DNA from: Scytonema hofmannii PCC 7110
GTDB lineage: Bacteria; Cyanobacteriota; Cyanobacteriia; Cyanobacteriales; Nostocaceae
Assembly: GCF_000346485.2 (NCBI RefSeq)
Contig: NZ_KQ976354.1
Coordinates: 11,304,341-11,368,340, forward strand
DNA: 64,000 bases
Reading direction: 5' to 3'
The stretch's first letter is position 1, and every line of letters begins with the position of its first letter. Positions 33,973 to 44,221 of this stretch are shown here, piece by piece. The translations under genes were made by a program, and so were the position numbers. The notes under the pieces are model-generated. The model ran no database searches, was not told the DNA's origin, and worked only from the letters and a program-made list of their open reading frames with translations.

Positions 33973-36876
33973 TCAGTCATCAAAAACCTGTGAACTGTCA
34001 GCAAATAAATCTAAACTCATTTGCCCATAACTTAACGGTAACTCAGATTGCACGTAAGAAACTTTGGCTTTAATTTCATCCATTGCTAGCCACAAATCTA
34101 ATAACGCTTTTTCTTCAGGAATGCGCTTCTTTTCATCCCCAATCCTGGGAATGACTTTCAAGGCAACCTCAAATGTTCGCATAAATAAATCATTGCTGAC
34201 TAAACCTGTAGTTTTCATAAACCTCCGCACTGCTTCTGTATTTCCTTCTTCTAGATAAAGGGCAATAATTGCGTGAAGCCCATCAACTAAGTATCGAGCA
34301 GAAAATTCGTGGTCGATGACAGAGAAGGCGCGTTTTTTGAGACGTTGCTGTGGTGTGAGTAATTTACAGTAACCGCTAGCAGAATCGAGTAATTTATGTT
34401 TTTTTACTAAATCGGAAACATCAAAACCGCCGACTGCTAAAGCGAGTTGTCTTGCTTCATCAAAAGGAAACTCCCTTGCTTCAAAAGTATCCCACGCCAA
34501 GATGTACCATTGAGTTAAGGGGTCGATACCGTTGAAGTCTTTACCTTCTAACAAGTTTTGCAGTCGGTACTCAACAATCGCTTGGCGCACTTCCTCAAAT
34601 GCTGCTTTGGGTTCGAGTTGGTTTCCTGCACTGTCGAGGACGCAACTATACCTAGTGAAGACGCTTAAAGCACAACCATAAGCGGTTAAGCACAAGTCAA
34701 TACCGGGAGGTTTGATACGACGACGTGGATCTGCAATGCGATCGGCTGCGGGACGTGAATCTTCGGTTAAGGATTTTTCAATATCTGGGGCTTTCTCAAA
34801 AACTATATTTCTAATGGCAATACGGACATCATCCCACCAAGCTTGTTCAGCTTGGCGATCGCGTTTGCGACATACTAAAAGTACGGTACTGGAAACCGCG
34901 TTTTTCTGTGCTTGGTGCAAGTTTTGGGGGTTTTCGGTACTGACAGCCCAAGATGCGGTAATCTCGAAACCAGCATCAATCAAGGACTTTGCGAGAACAT
35001 CCCACGCGCCGGAGTCTTTGTGGTTAAATTGCACCGTCATCACACCGTCATCACGCAACACGCGGTGGTATTCGGCGAACGCCATCGCCATTTTTGCTTC
35101 ATAATCCTGGTTGGCAAGTTTTTCGGGGTTATCTCCCATGTTGCGGAAGCGGGAAGGGTTAGCAACGGCTTCGCGGTCTTTGTCGGTGAGTTCTAGGTAA
35201 AATAATTCAGGGAAGATGTCGCCCAAAGTGCGTTTTAGCCAGACGTAGAAAAAATCTGAAAGTTCAGCGTATTGGATAGTAGCGTAGTAGGGTGGATCTG
35301 TGACGATCGCATCGACTGAGTTATCAGGGATGTGAGTTAAGTTATCGGCTGATGCTGCGTCGATTTGGATAGATTTTGAGTCGTGTTGTTCTTCAATTCC
35401 GGGGATACCTGTTGAACCTGGTATGGTTCCGAATAAAGCACAAAGACTTACATAATCTGATGCAAAAACATCAACACATGAATTCCAAAGTTCACCGTTG
35501 CCAGTTATCTCAGGGTAATTCCAAATCAAATTTAATGCATGTTGCGTTGTAGCTCTTTTTGAACCAGCCCTTGATGAATCCCAGGTTGATAACCTACAAT
35601 TTGTATCAACGCATCTATCAAATACTAAAGCCAAGTAAGCCAAAATAGCATCAGCTTTTTCTGATTCATGTTCCTCTTGAATAAATTTTTTAGCTTCATT
35701 TATAATTTCCACATATGTCACAAGCGTTACAATTTGGCGTGGATTACATACTTTATCCCATCTATCTATACCTTGCTGTAACAAAGAACTTCTTTCAGCA
35801 AATTGATGACCATAGGGAATTTCAATATCTGGAATAATTCCTAAATTTTGCCAGTGCGTTAAGTTTTTTTCTAAATAATCTTTCGTTTTATGTACAGCTT
35901 CAAAATCTATATCTTGTGGTAGTCTAAATTCTAAATTTCTATCTCCTCTTCGATAGGCAACAGCATAAAGTTGATGGCTCATTATTCCTAACCTACCCTG
36001 TTCGTAAATTAAGTCATTTTCAATTACTGATGAACAATTAGGACATCTACCTACGCCTCTGCTAATGGTAATTGTCGTATCAGGGTCATATTCCCCATCA
36101 TCTGTTTGAATCGTTGTCCCCTTACCTTTTCTACCCTTAACTAATTCAAAATCAATCCGCTTATTATCTAGATTAGGAATTGGCTTCACCGCACACCATT
36201 TATGTAAATTCTGCTTTTCTGGACGTTTATATAACCACCAATTTGGACTTAACGGAACAACAGACTCACAACTTGGACAAACAACTGTATGCGCCCATAA
36301 ATAATTTTGCACCGTTTCCCCTGGTAAAGAAGGGAAAAACTCACCCAACCTTTTCTCGGCTTCATCCCCAACCCACTTCACCCATTTATCAATATCTTGT
36401 TGCAAATCGGGACCAAACTTCAACGGATATTCCATTGCGGCTTTCATTGTCACCACCGCTACGGGATTCAAATCAGAAGCCAGCACATTTAACCCATATC
36501 TCGCTGCTTCAAACGGAATACTTCCACCACCTGCAAACGCATCTAACACAGTGGGTGTGAGAGTTCCCCAAACTTTTTCGCAATAATCCTGCACCTTCTT
36601 AATTCTTGTCGAACTCGGCGGCGTTTTGTAAAGTTTTATCTCCTTCCCTGGTTCCAACCCCAGCAAATATTCAAACTCTTCCATTGTGAGGTCTGCTGGT
36701 AACAACGAAGCCAAAACACTGGCGCGACTAAATGATAACGGCTTGCGGGAATACCAACGATGCAGCCCTTTAAAAGGGTTTCCCCCGTGTTCATAATAAA
36801 CTTGCTCGTTTAATATTTGCACGGGCATCATTTTTTCTATAAATAAATAGGGACGTTTTGGGTTAGGATTAGTCAT
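33973..36876 (-). CDS. DUF1156 DNA methyltransferase of the defence operon
   Basis: 967 aa. N-terminal DUF1156 segment (YYEHGGNPFKGLHRWYSRKP), SAM-binding motif VLDAFAGGGSIPFEAARYG (about 114-132), two CxxC knuckles (CPSCES, CPNCSS), and the catalytic motif VTDPPYYATIQYAEL (about 540), as in N6-adenine or N4-cytosine methylases. It is the modification component expected to mark self DNA. It lies downstream of the Argonaute fusion by 60 bp. A second C-terminal fragment of the same gene is found at 25374. Confidence 0.9.
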   Translation of the reverse strand: MTNPNPKRPYLFIEKMMPVQILNEQVYYEHGGNPFKGLHRWYSRKPLSFSRASVLASLLPADLTMEEFEYLLGLEPGKEIKLYKTPPSSTRIKKVQDYCEKVWGTLTPTVLDAFAGGGSIPFEAARYGLNVLASDLNPVAVVTMKAAMEYPLKFGPDLQQDIDKWVKWVGDEAEKRLGEFFPSLPGETVQNYLWAHTVVCPSCESVVPLSPNWWLYKRPEKQNLHKWCAVKPIPNLDNKRIDFELVKGRKGKGTTIQTDDGEYDPDTTITISRGVGRCPNCSSVIENDLIYEQGRLGIMSHQLYAVAYRRGDRNLEFRLPQDIDFEAVHKTKDYLEKNLTHWQNLGIIPDIEIPYGHQFAERSSLLQQGIDRWDKVCNPRQIVTLVTYVEIINEAKKFIQEEHESEKADAILAYLALVFDRCVDTNCRLSTWDSSRAGSKRATTQHALNLIWNYPEITGNGELWNSCVDVFASDYVSLCALFGTIPGSTGIPGIEEQHDSKSIQIDAASADNLTHIPDNSVDAIVTDPPYYATIQYAELSDFFYVWLKRTLGDIFPELFYLELTDKDREAVANPSRFRNMGDNPEKLANQDYEAKMAMAFAEYHRVLRDDGVMTVQFNHKDSGAWDVLAKSLIDAGFEITASWAVSTENPQNLHQAQKNAVSSTVLLVCRKRDRQAEQAWWDDVRIAIRNIVFEKAPDIEKSLTEDSRPAADRIADPRRRIKPPGIDLCLTAYGCALSVFTRYSCVLDSAGNQLEPKAAFEEVRQAIVEYRLQNLLEGKDFNGIDPLTQWYILAWDTFEAREFPFDEARQLALAVGGFDVSDLVKKHKLLDSASGYCKLLTPQQRLKKRAFSVIDHEFSARYLVDGLHAIIALYLEEGNTEAVRRFMKTTGLVSNDLFMRTFEVALKVIPRIGDEKKRIPEEKALLDLWLAMDEIKAKVSYVQSELPLSYGQMSLDLFADSSQVFDD

Positions 36877-36936
36877 ATATTAATACTGCAAAATAAAATA
36901 TCTAGAATTTGATTTAAATCTCTAATACAACAATTC

Positions 36937-39900
36937 TCACAGGAACCAAGGTGTTTCCTCCAAAACTTTATTTAGTTGAAAGGTCGAACCTTGGCGGAGG
37001 AAAGCATCTGTTAAGTAGGCAATGTTACTTGCATATTTAGTTGTAATAGGTACAGCACATAACGAGTCAGTAGAAGCCCAGTTGAGTTTAGTCAAACTCA
37101 GAATCTGAACCGCCAATGCCTTCAAGTCCGGTAGAGATTTCGGCGCATTCTCTGGGTGGTATGTCCAGATGTTTATTTCAAGTGTTTGAGGTGTCCCAAG
37201 CACTTTGCGATAGGGGTTATGTCCTGTTGTAGAAAGATAGATTTGGTTGGGAGATGCAATAACATAACTACCACGACTCAGGCTGCCATCGGTTTCAACT
37301 CGACTATCATAAAGCCTGACATTATGGTGAGTGTTGATCCAGACAAATGAGTAAACACCTTGAGGTTTAATCTTACGAGCAGCACTCAAGATTGCAGCAC
37401 GATCTTCACGAGAAAATTTTGCTGAATAATGAAAGTATATATGTGGAGTCTCTTGCAAATTTAGGCGTTCTAGAGTTTGTTCGATTAATGTTTGAAAATA
37501 CTGAGTGCGTTCATTGTAAGCAAAAGTTTCTGTATTACCAGAGTAAAACTCCCACCTCCCATACTCACTGAAAACATTAGCGTAACCCATAAGTCGTTCT
37601 GAACCTTGCCGCCTACTTTGAGTATAAGAAAGACCAATAAAGAAATCTGCATCAGGGAGTGCGTCCGGAAGTACCCACGGGGTAACACCACATTTAGCGA
37701 TGATGTTCAAAGATAGGTTTAAATCTTTCCAATCTGGATTATGGAGAATCGGTGTATCAACCATCTGACAAGGAATTCCATTTTCAAACAATAACCGCTT
37801 AATTCGATAATAGGGCGAAACTTCATCATCAGATGCATAGCCTTGCTCTGGAGTATGTACCAGAAATATACGATTGAGATGCTTGTTACTAATCCAATTT
37901 GGATTTTCTTTTAGTAATCGCCTACATTCATCTAAAGCCAAATCAGAGGAAGGAATGGTCACAATCGAGCTATAAGTAAAGCGTGTGCTGAAAGTTTTTT
38001 CTGAACCACGGTATTTGTATTTACCAGTTTTTAGTCTCTCAATCAAATTGACCATGTTTGTACGTAATTCTGATGTACAAATTGGTACGATTTCAATAAT
38101 TTTGGGAGAATTACCAAAGGCTCCAAATCTTGTGATGCCATCCCGAATATCTGCTGAAGAGCGACCATGATTAAACTCAACTGTTGGTTCAGAGAGGGAA
38201 CGCACTAGAAGTTTTGAGCCAATTGTGCCTTGCCGAAATAAGGGAACTGGAGTAGGTTGCAGCAGTACTGTCATCTGATTAGTAAGCAAAGGAAATATTG
38301 TTTTTGCTATATCTTCAGCAGTCGCTCTCGTTCTTTCAGCGCGTGTGCGAGCTGCGTTAGGCTCCAGTGCAAGACTATACTTTTTGATGGCTTGAGGAAG
38401 TTCAAAACGAATTTTGCGCTTACGTAGCACTTGCTCAATTAACTCTCTAGAAAGATTTGGAATAACTTTACTGCTAGCAACCTGCTCTTCCTTATCAAAA
38501 TCAAATAGGTATACATTACTCCATTCATGATTTACTGAAGTAATCTTACCAAGATACCATCCTTTGCCGTTCCACTGAGCCACAGCTGTTCTACTTACTA
38601 GTTCGTTGGGTTGAAATAGGGTTAGCAGTTTTTCTATTGAACAAATATTTTTTACTTCAAGTGTGTAATCAATGCAGAGGTAGGACTTTCCCCAGTAGTG
38701 GCGTAGCTGAAATGAATATGCTGGATAAAGCCTAACAATTTGACAAACTTCCTTTGATAGCTGAAAATTAGATTGTTTTCGGTGAGCTATTATCTTGCCA
38801 AATTTCGAGCTATCGATATACCATCCGTGAGCTACTAGAGCATCTTTTAGAGAAGAAGTAATATCTCCCTGCCGCTGTTTTAGGTATTCAGCATCAACTT
38901 CTTTACCATTTTCAATAGTAATATATAGAGGAAACAAGTTTGCATATTCAGTGACTTGAAGCGTAGAATCAGCTTGAAGTAATGCCTCGCGTTCAGCCGC
39001 TCTACTAAATAAAGTGACTTTAGTTTGTGCATCACTCACTCTATAATCTGGAGAAGGCAAGTTCAAAGCTTGCATTTCTTTATACATACGCTTAGTACCT
39101 TCACTCAATGCCCTTACGAAAGCAATACCTCGCTGATCTCTCATTAACTTAAGCCACTCAATCAATTTAGGATTGCGTGGTGTTGAGATTAGTACAGTAT
39201 CATCAAGTGAAAAATGAGCAGGTACATCTTTATCTCTCTGAATAATTCGCCCCGAATTACAAACTACAAAAGCATCTTTGTAATACTCACATTCAATTGG
39301 GATACTCATAGCGTAATCTCTATGAGCTACAGCGTTAACAATTGCTTCGTCAACTGCGATGTGAGGATACTCTGGTTCCTCAATAAATCCACCACCTTGA
39401 GGGTTTCGCTTTGAATAAGCTTTGAAAAAACCTGATTCTTGAAAGAAAGTCCGTATATCTCGTATCTGCTTCGTAATTGAACCACTGAAGTTTCTTTCAA
39501 ACGTTGGTAAGCCACGTTCTTCATTAACATTAGTTTCAAACCTTAGCAGACGGATGTATGAAGAAGGTAAAACTCTTTGTGGATTTGATGCAAAGAAGAG
39601 GAACCCTACTTTGGTAAAAAAGTAGTTCCCTGAACTATCTTTATCTAAAGCGCCAGCATGATATAGCAACTCTTCATCACTAAACTCATAAGTAGCTTCA
39701 TCTAAATAGACTTGGCGAAAAACATCCAGCGTACCTCGATCCACATCTTCAGGCTTATAAGAACAACAGTAAGTTTGTTCGTAATCAATAATTCTTTTGT
39801 CACGTCGTAACGACTCGCGTTGTTGGTCGCTGAGCGGAACATTCTGAACACCCTTTCTCATCCAAGATTTGGGCGAATAACCCGGAGTTTCACAAATTCC

Positions 39901-40311
39901 ATCTTTAGTATAAGGAACATAAATTAAACATATTTTGCAAGGATAACCAGACGTCTCTTGATAATCACATAATTTAACTTCAGCATACTGATTAACCAAC
40001 ATATCATTGATGTTTGTAACTCTGTTTCTCTGGTCTTCTGTTAAATTGTCAATTCCCCGTGCCTGCCCTTTTGTAGAAATTCCTATTACTAGAAGTCCGC
40101 CTGCTTTATTTGCATTAGCGAATGCAGAAACACACTCTCGTACTTGCTCTACAAGAGCATTAACTTGACTTTTACTAACTCCGCCATGCTGTTCTGGTTG
40201 ACCTACTTCTTTTCGGTCAAAATATTGGTCTTCAAATTTAACGTCAGAGTCAAGTGTAAGTAAACTCCAATACCATTCAGGATTTTCAAACACTTCTCTT
40301 GGAGTTGGCAT
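36937..40311 (-). CDS. AlbA_2/Schlafen-like domain fused to a long Argonaute with degenerate PIWI
   Basis: 1124 aa. Residues about 25-160 are an AlbA_2 (Schlafen-like) putative ATP-binding domain (FDRKEVG, FANANKAGGLLVIGIS), followed by a HATPase_c_4-like part (about 200-420; AVDEAIVNAVAHRDYAMS). From about 430 the protein reads as a long prokaryotic Argonaute: a PAZ-like segment (HYWGKSYLCIDYTLEV), MID with Y834-x3-K838-x10-Q849 and K873, the spacing of the 5'-phosphate pocket, and PIWI from about 887 to the end. In PIWI the first catalytic Asp (usual G-[IF]-D) is Ser in FFIGLSYTQ, and the RDG Asp is replaced in FHYSAKF. Guide binding is probably kept and slicing lost. Gene order places it between DUF7680 and the methylase. 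Confidence 0.75.
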   Translation of the reverse strand: MPTPREVFENPEWYWSLLTLDSDVKFEDQYFDRKEVGQPEQHGGVSKSQVNALVEQVRECVSAFANANKAGGLLVIGISTKGQARGIDNLTEDQRNRVTNINDMLVNQYAEVKLCDYQETSGYPCKICLIYVPYTKDGICETPGYSPKSWMRKGVQNVPLSDQQRESLRRDKRIIDYEQTYCCSYKPEDVDRGTLDVFRQVYLDEATYEFSDEELLYHAGALDKDSSGNYFFTKVGFLFFASNPQRVLPSSYIRLLRFETNVNEERGLPTFERNFSGSITKQIRDIRTFFQESGFFKAYSKRNPQGGGFIEEPEYPHIAVDEAIVNAVAHRDYAMSIPIECEYYKDAFVVCNSGRIIQRDKDVPAHFSLDDTVLISTPRNPKLIEWLKLMRDQRGIAFVRALSEGTKRMYKEMQALNLPSPDYRVSDAQTKVTLFSRAAEREALLQADSTLQVTEYANLFPLYITIENGKEVDAEYLKQRQGDITSSLKDALVAHGWYIDSSKFGKIIAHRKQSNFQLSKEVCQIVRLYPAYSFQLRHYWGKSYLCIDYTLEVKNICSIEKLLTLFQPNELVSRTAVAQWNGKGWYLGKITSVNHEWSNVYLFDFDKEEQVASSKVIPNLSRELIEQVLRKRKIRFELPQAIKKYSLALEPNAARTRAERTRATAEDIAKTIFPLLTNQMTVLLQPTPVPLFRQGTIGSKLLVRSLSEPTVEFNHGRSSADIRDGITRFGAFGNSPKIIEIVPICTSELRTNMVNLIERLKTGKYKYRGSEKTFSTRFTYSSIVTIPSSDLALDECRRLLKENPNWISNKHLNRIFLVHTPEQGYASDDEVSPYYRIKRLLFENGIPCQMVDTPILHNPDWKDLNLSLNIIAKCGVTPWVLPDALPDADFFIGLSYTQSRRQGSERLMGYANVFSEYGRWEFYSGNTETFAYNERTQYFQTLIEQTLERLNLQETPHIYFHYSAKFSREDRAAILSAARKIKPQGVYSFVWINTHHNVRLYDSRVETDGSLSRGSYVIASPNQIYLSTTGHNPYRKVLGTPQTLEINIWTYHPENAPKSLPDLKALAVQILSLTKLNWASTDSLCAVPITTKYASNIAYLTDAFLRQGSTFQLNKVLEETPWFL

Positions 40312-40332
40312 TGTTAAAATCTCCTAACAAAG

Positions 40333-40761
40333 TTATTCCCCTAGTAACACCCGAATTGCCCTCAAAGCCTGAGAACGTTTCCCATTACTAATCTTAGCAA
40401 ACCAGTAGTGCGATTCTTCATTACTCATAGCAGTAATTCCTTTAGTAATATTAGCAATTCGCTCTGGTTTAGACAGGGGTTGTAAAGTTTGAAACAGTAA
40501 AGCTAAATTCACTCCAGATTCTTCACTTAAGATATAAGGACTTTGCCGAGCGCTCTTTAAAGTTTTGGGGTCATAATTATTAGCTTTCAAACAATCATAA
40601 ATTGCCTGTTTCGCCTGCACCAAAGCATTACCCTTTAAACGCCCAATGCGCTTGGCAGAAGGACGCTTTTTTTCTCCAGCTTTTTTATAAGCACACTGGT
40701 ACAACTCAAGGGCAAAATTATTATTATCTGTAGGAACCACTCGCAATTGGAACTCTTGCAT
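40333..40761 (-). CDS. DUF7680-like protein, first copy
   Basis: 142 aa, starting 1 nt after the stop of the DUF499 gene and ending 21 bp before the Argonaute fusion, so it is part of the same transcript. The N-terminus is strand-rich and the C-terminus is helical (RIANITKGITAMSNEESHYW). No enzymatic motif is visible. It probably serves as an accessory subunit of the DUF499 ATPase; this is an inference from the tight coupling. Confidence 0.8.
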   Translation of the reverse strand: MQEFQLRVVPTDNNNFALELYQCAYKKAGEKKRPSAKRIGRLKGNALVQAKQAIYDCLKANNYDPKTLKSARQSPYILSEESGVNLALLFQTLQPLSKPERIANITKGITAMSNEESHYWFAKISNGKRSQALRAIRVLLGE

Positions 40762-40762
40762 C

Positions 40763-43700
40763 TCAGTAAGTTACTTTCGCCGTCAACGATAGCCTCTCAA
40801 CCGGGTTACGATTTAGGGCTTGTTTGATAGTACTGATTTCTGTGCCATCTGGTTGCACTGTTGCCGAAAATTCAAATTTTAGCTTCAGTGACACATCAGC
40901 TCTCACATCCGGACTACCCAGCAAAGCATTGACAGCAGCTTGGAAACTGTTAAACCCCCTCACCGGACCTTGATATTCTAACCTGACGAATTGTTCGCCT
41001 GCGTTAATTGTCGCTGTTTGGTTAATTTGTAGGGAGAATTTCCCCAACAAGGGTAAAGTCGTCATCAGCTTGCGGTAATCCATCACTTGTGCAACAGTAA
41101 GTTCCAATGATTTAATTCCTTGGATTTTGTCGTCAAGGATGCGATCGCTTAATTGATTAAACACTGCATTTGGCGTCCCATCCAACTCCAATTCTTCTCG
41201 TTTGACATCAAATATACCTATCGGTTCGGCTGCACTGGGTATACGAGATGAACCTCCTGTACCGTAAATCAGTAGCTTCGCTTGAGTTTCCCTCTCTTCT
41301 ACATCACCATTACCGTAATCAACTAAGATTTTAAAAGTTGTGGTTTTGGTGATGGTAGTCTCATACTCGTCACTCGGAAGAAATTCTCTGGCTATAGAAT
41401 TTCCATCTTGATAAAGCTGAATGGCTAACGCCCCTGATGCTCTCCACCTTACCCGCACTGGCTTAGAAGAATCAGTACTGGGCATAATTTGGGCATCGAG
41501 TTCAATTTCTCGTGGTTTTGGCAGTTCTAAAATGCCCCGGCGGTAAAGCACCATCCTGTCAGAAAATTCTATGGTGTCAGGTAGGGTAAACTTGCCATCA
41601 TCAGTTTTAATATAAACCCGTTCTCCTACCTTCATATCCCAGCTTCCCAAAAGCAAACCTTGACGGATAGTATCTCGCAACTTTGACACTTCAGCATCTA
41701 GGAGTATATTTAAACCTCGATCTTTAGCAAAAGCTTCTCGCAGCGCTTTTGTTGTCCAATGGTCTAAACCAGGTAACCACACTTTTTGCAAAATATAAGC
41801 AGGTGCGTATGCTGGTGCATCTTCAGCACGAATTTTCTGACAATCTCTTAGCGCTTTTAAAATAACATCTTGCTGATTATTCTTACCCTTCACTTCACTG
41901 GAATCTTGTGCTGGAAGTGTGTAGTGCATCAACTCTTTAGGCGCTTTAACTGGGTCATTAGCTGGGTAGAATAAATGACGGTAGGCATTCGTTAAAGATA
42001 TTCGTACTTTTAAATCAAAGTCCCCTTTCCTCTGTTTGAGTTGTTGCTGCTGACTTTCTGACAAATCTTGCAAGCGGTTGGGAGAATTGAGGATATTTAG
42101 GATGGCGCGATATTCTCTTACATTATCGATCGCTCTGTCTAATTCTTGCTTATTAGCGACTAGGAATAACAAGCGATTTCTAAAAATCCGAAACTTTCCT
42201 GCTTCACCTGTGTTGTTAAAAATTCGCTCAATTATAGGTGGAGGACCTTCGGTTGTCGTGGAAATTGTTGCTTCTTGGAAATCAATCAAACATAAAGCGA
42301 TCGCATCTGCAACATCATCCACATCTGTAGGTGACTCTGGCGCAGCCACAAGCTTAAAGAATTTATCAGCAAAGATAGTATCGCGGCGGTTGCGTAACTC
42401 ATCCTTCGCCTCAGCAATCCCAATTTGTGCTTTTTCTTCGGCAATAATTTTGTTAAGTGATGGTTCTTCTTTGAAACGAGCAATGGAAGTTATTGGATCG
42501 TTTTCCAAGTACCAAGCAACAGCACTTAGCCTTTCCAAGACTGTATCAACAAAGCCAATTTCTAACCCTGGTGTCAGCAGTGCTAAATTGAGTTCAGCCC
42601 GACGAATACCAGCTGCTATCCCTTGGTTGATAGAGTGCAAGAAAATGGTACGTGCTACCCAAGTGGAAAAAGGAGGCTTACCCGCCGCTTTCCATTCTCC
42701 ATCTTGTAACTGAGCGTGCGCTTCTCTACCATTTGCATTATAAATATCTGCCGGGATAGCAGTCATTCGCATTAAATGGCGTTCTAAACGTGAGGTTAAA
42801 TCGCTAGTAATTTCTTCTTCAATACCAATGGGAATGTGATGGAGATGAATCAGGGGCGTCCATTGAGTCGTATCTTCCCACAAATAACGTATCACTCTAG
42901 CGAACAATCGCAAAGCACCTCTAGTCCGTTGGAAGTTTGGAATGGAGGCAATTTTTTTTGTTAGAAGATTAAATAATTCGGGATGGAAGGGATAACTTGC
43001 TTCAATGCTATCAGCGTACCGTGTATCCTTACAGCCGTCAGGTAAATTGATGCGACTCGCTTTATAAGTTTGTAAATATTCACTCTTCACGCTTTTAGCA
43101 GCGTTAGCATCAATACTGCTGAACAACCTCTGTTTGACAATATTGTAAATTTCAAGATCGGTACTGGGTTTAAGAATACGCTCTTGACGGGCTGAGGTGG
43201 AAATGGTTTCGCGGATTTCGGTGGTTTCGTCACCAAAACTGTCAGTGGCAGAGGCTAAAGTATAAACAAACACTAAATTATTACTAGCTGCTGCCAAATC
43301 CATTAAGGAGAACAAAAACGCAACAACTTGTTGAGCTAAATTGCTTTTACCTACTAAAGTGGCTTTTGCCGCTCGCAGATATCTGGCAATTTCATCAAGA
43401 ATAATGAGAGTAGGCTGACCTTGAATGATTCTTTCTAAAACGACTGTACCAGGGCTGACTCGCTTTTCATCAGAACCTTTAAGCAAGCTGTAGCCTTCTA
43501 TACCATTAATCTGATAAGCAATTTCACCCCAAAGTGTGTATGTAGTTATCCCTGTATCTTCATGGTATACACCATTTACTGGGTCTAGATCTTGGCATGC
43601 GATCGCAGCCGCCTGAATTGGATAGTCTGGAATTAAACATAAATCAGCAAAGCGATCTAGTCCAGGTATGGAACGTCCGTGTTTGGCAATATGCCACAAA

Positions 43701-43981
43701 GCAATTTCATCGTGAGTTTTACCACCGCCAAAACTAGTTTCCAACCGAATAATTGGCGAACCCACAACCGCACCCATCAACCGCCCAAAAACCTCTGAAA
43801 TTAGAGTTTTTAACCCATCGGTGGCAAAAGTATTGCTAAAGAAGGTTGTAGGGTCTTGGTACACTTGAGGTGCTTTCCCGAACACAACTAGCCGCAGTTT
43901 AGCTGCAAACAAGTCAGGGGAAATATCTCCAGCTAAAATTTCTTCTCTAGGAATACAGGTTTTAAATACAGAGGGTAGCAT
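40763..43981 (-). CDS. DUF499 AAA+-like ATPase of the defence operon
   Basis: 1072 aa, first gene of the operon. Walker A in LETSFGGGKTH (about 100-110), Walker B in TLIILDEIARYL (about 192-203), followed by VGKSNLAQQVVAFLFSLMDL and a long helical region; the C-terminal quarter is strand-rich. DUF499 ATPases accompany DUF1156 methylases and SNF2 helicases in restriction-like loci (Hma-type). It is expected to power or gate the complex. The last 33 codons recur in the ParE chimera at 28333. Confidence 0.88.
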   Translation of the reverse strand: MLPSVFKTCIPREEILAGDISPDLFAAKLRLVVFGKAPQVYQDPTTFFSNTFATDGLKTLISEVFGRLMGAVVGSPIIRLETSFGGGKTHDEIALWHIAKHGRSIPGLDRFADLCLIPDYPIQAAAIACQDLDPVNGVYHEDTGITTYTLWGEIAYQINGIEGYSLLKGSDEKRVSPGTVVLERIIQGQPTLIILDEIARYLRAAKATLVGKSNLAQQVVAFLFSLMDLAAASNNLVFVYTLASATDSFGDETTEIRETISTSARQERILKPSTDLEIYNIVKQRLFSSIDANAAKSVKSEYLQTYKASRINLPDGCKDTRYADSIEASYPFHPELFNLLTKKIASIPNFQRTRGALRLFARVIRYLWEDTTQWTPLIHLHHIPIGIEEEITSDLTSRLERHLMRMTAIPADIYNANGREAHAQLQDGEWKAAGKPPFSTWVARTIFLHSINQGIAAGIRRAELNLALLTPGLEIGFVDTVLERLSAVAWYLENDPITSIARFKEEPSLNKIIAEEKAQIGIAEAKDELRNRRDTIFADKFFKLVAAPESPTDVDDVADAIALCLIDFQEATISTTTEGPPPIIERIFNNTGEAGKFRIFRNRLLFLVANKQELDRAIDNVREYRAILNILNSPNRLQDLSESQQQQLKQRKGDFDLKVRISLTNAYRHLFYPANDPVKAPKELMHYTLPAQDSSEVKGKNNQQDVILKALRDCQKIRAEDAPAYAPAYILQKVWLPGLDHWTTKALREAFAKDRGLNILLDAEVSKLRDTIRQGLLLGSWDMKVGERVYIKTDDGKFTLPDTIEFSDRMVLYRRGILELPKPREIELDAQIMPSTDSSKPVRVRWRASGALAIQLYQDGNSIAREFLPSDEYETTITKTTTFKILVDYGNGDVEERETQAKLLIYGTGGSSRIPSAAEPIGIFDVKREELELDGTPNAVFNQLSDRILDDKIQGIKSLELTVAQVMDYRKLMTTLPLLGKFSLQINQTATINAGEQFVRLEYQGPVRGFNSFQAAVNALLGSPDVRADVSLKLKFEFSATVQPDGTEISTIKQALNRNPVERLSLTAKVTY

Positions 43982-44221
43982 AGTATTTTTAGCGTTTCTT
44001 AAAAGACATTGTAGTCAGCGCGATCCGAATCGTGACTTAATCAATATAATGCCCACTGTTATAAAATGCTCCTATTTACTTAACGGGCGAGCGTCAGAAA
44101 AATCGGTCAAATAATTTATCTAAGCTAATTTGTCAAGGATGGTAGTGAAGTTGTTTCAAGGCTATGTAACGCTCAATGAAACAATACAACGTCATCAATA
44201 GGGTTTCTGCTAGCTTGACAA
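43982..44221. other. upstream region of the defence operon
   Basis: 240 bp between the DUF499 start and the convergent-side stop of the oxidoreductase. AT-rich; no P- or T-element and no clear operator found. Confidence 0.4.

Noticed and set aside
36937-40311. Reading the protein as an AlbA_2 transcriptional regulator only
   Set aside because: That explains only the first 430 residues; the remaining 690 carry MID and PIWI features in the right order and spacing.
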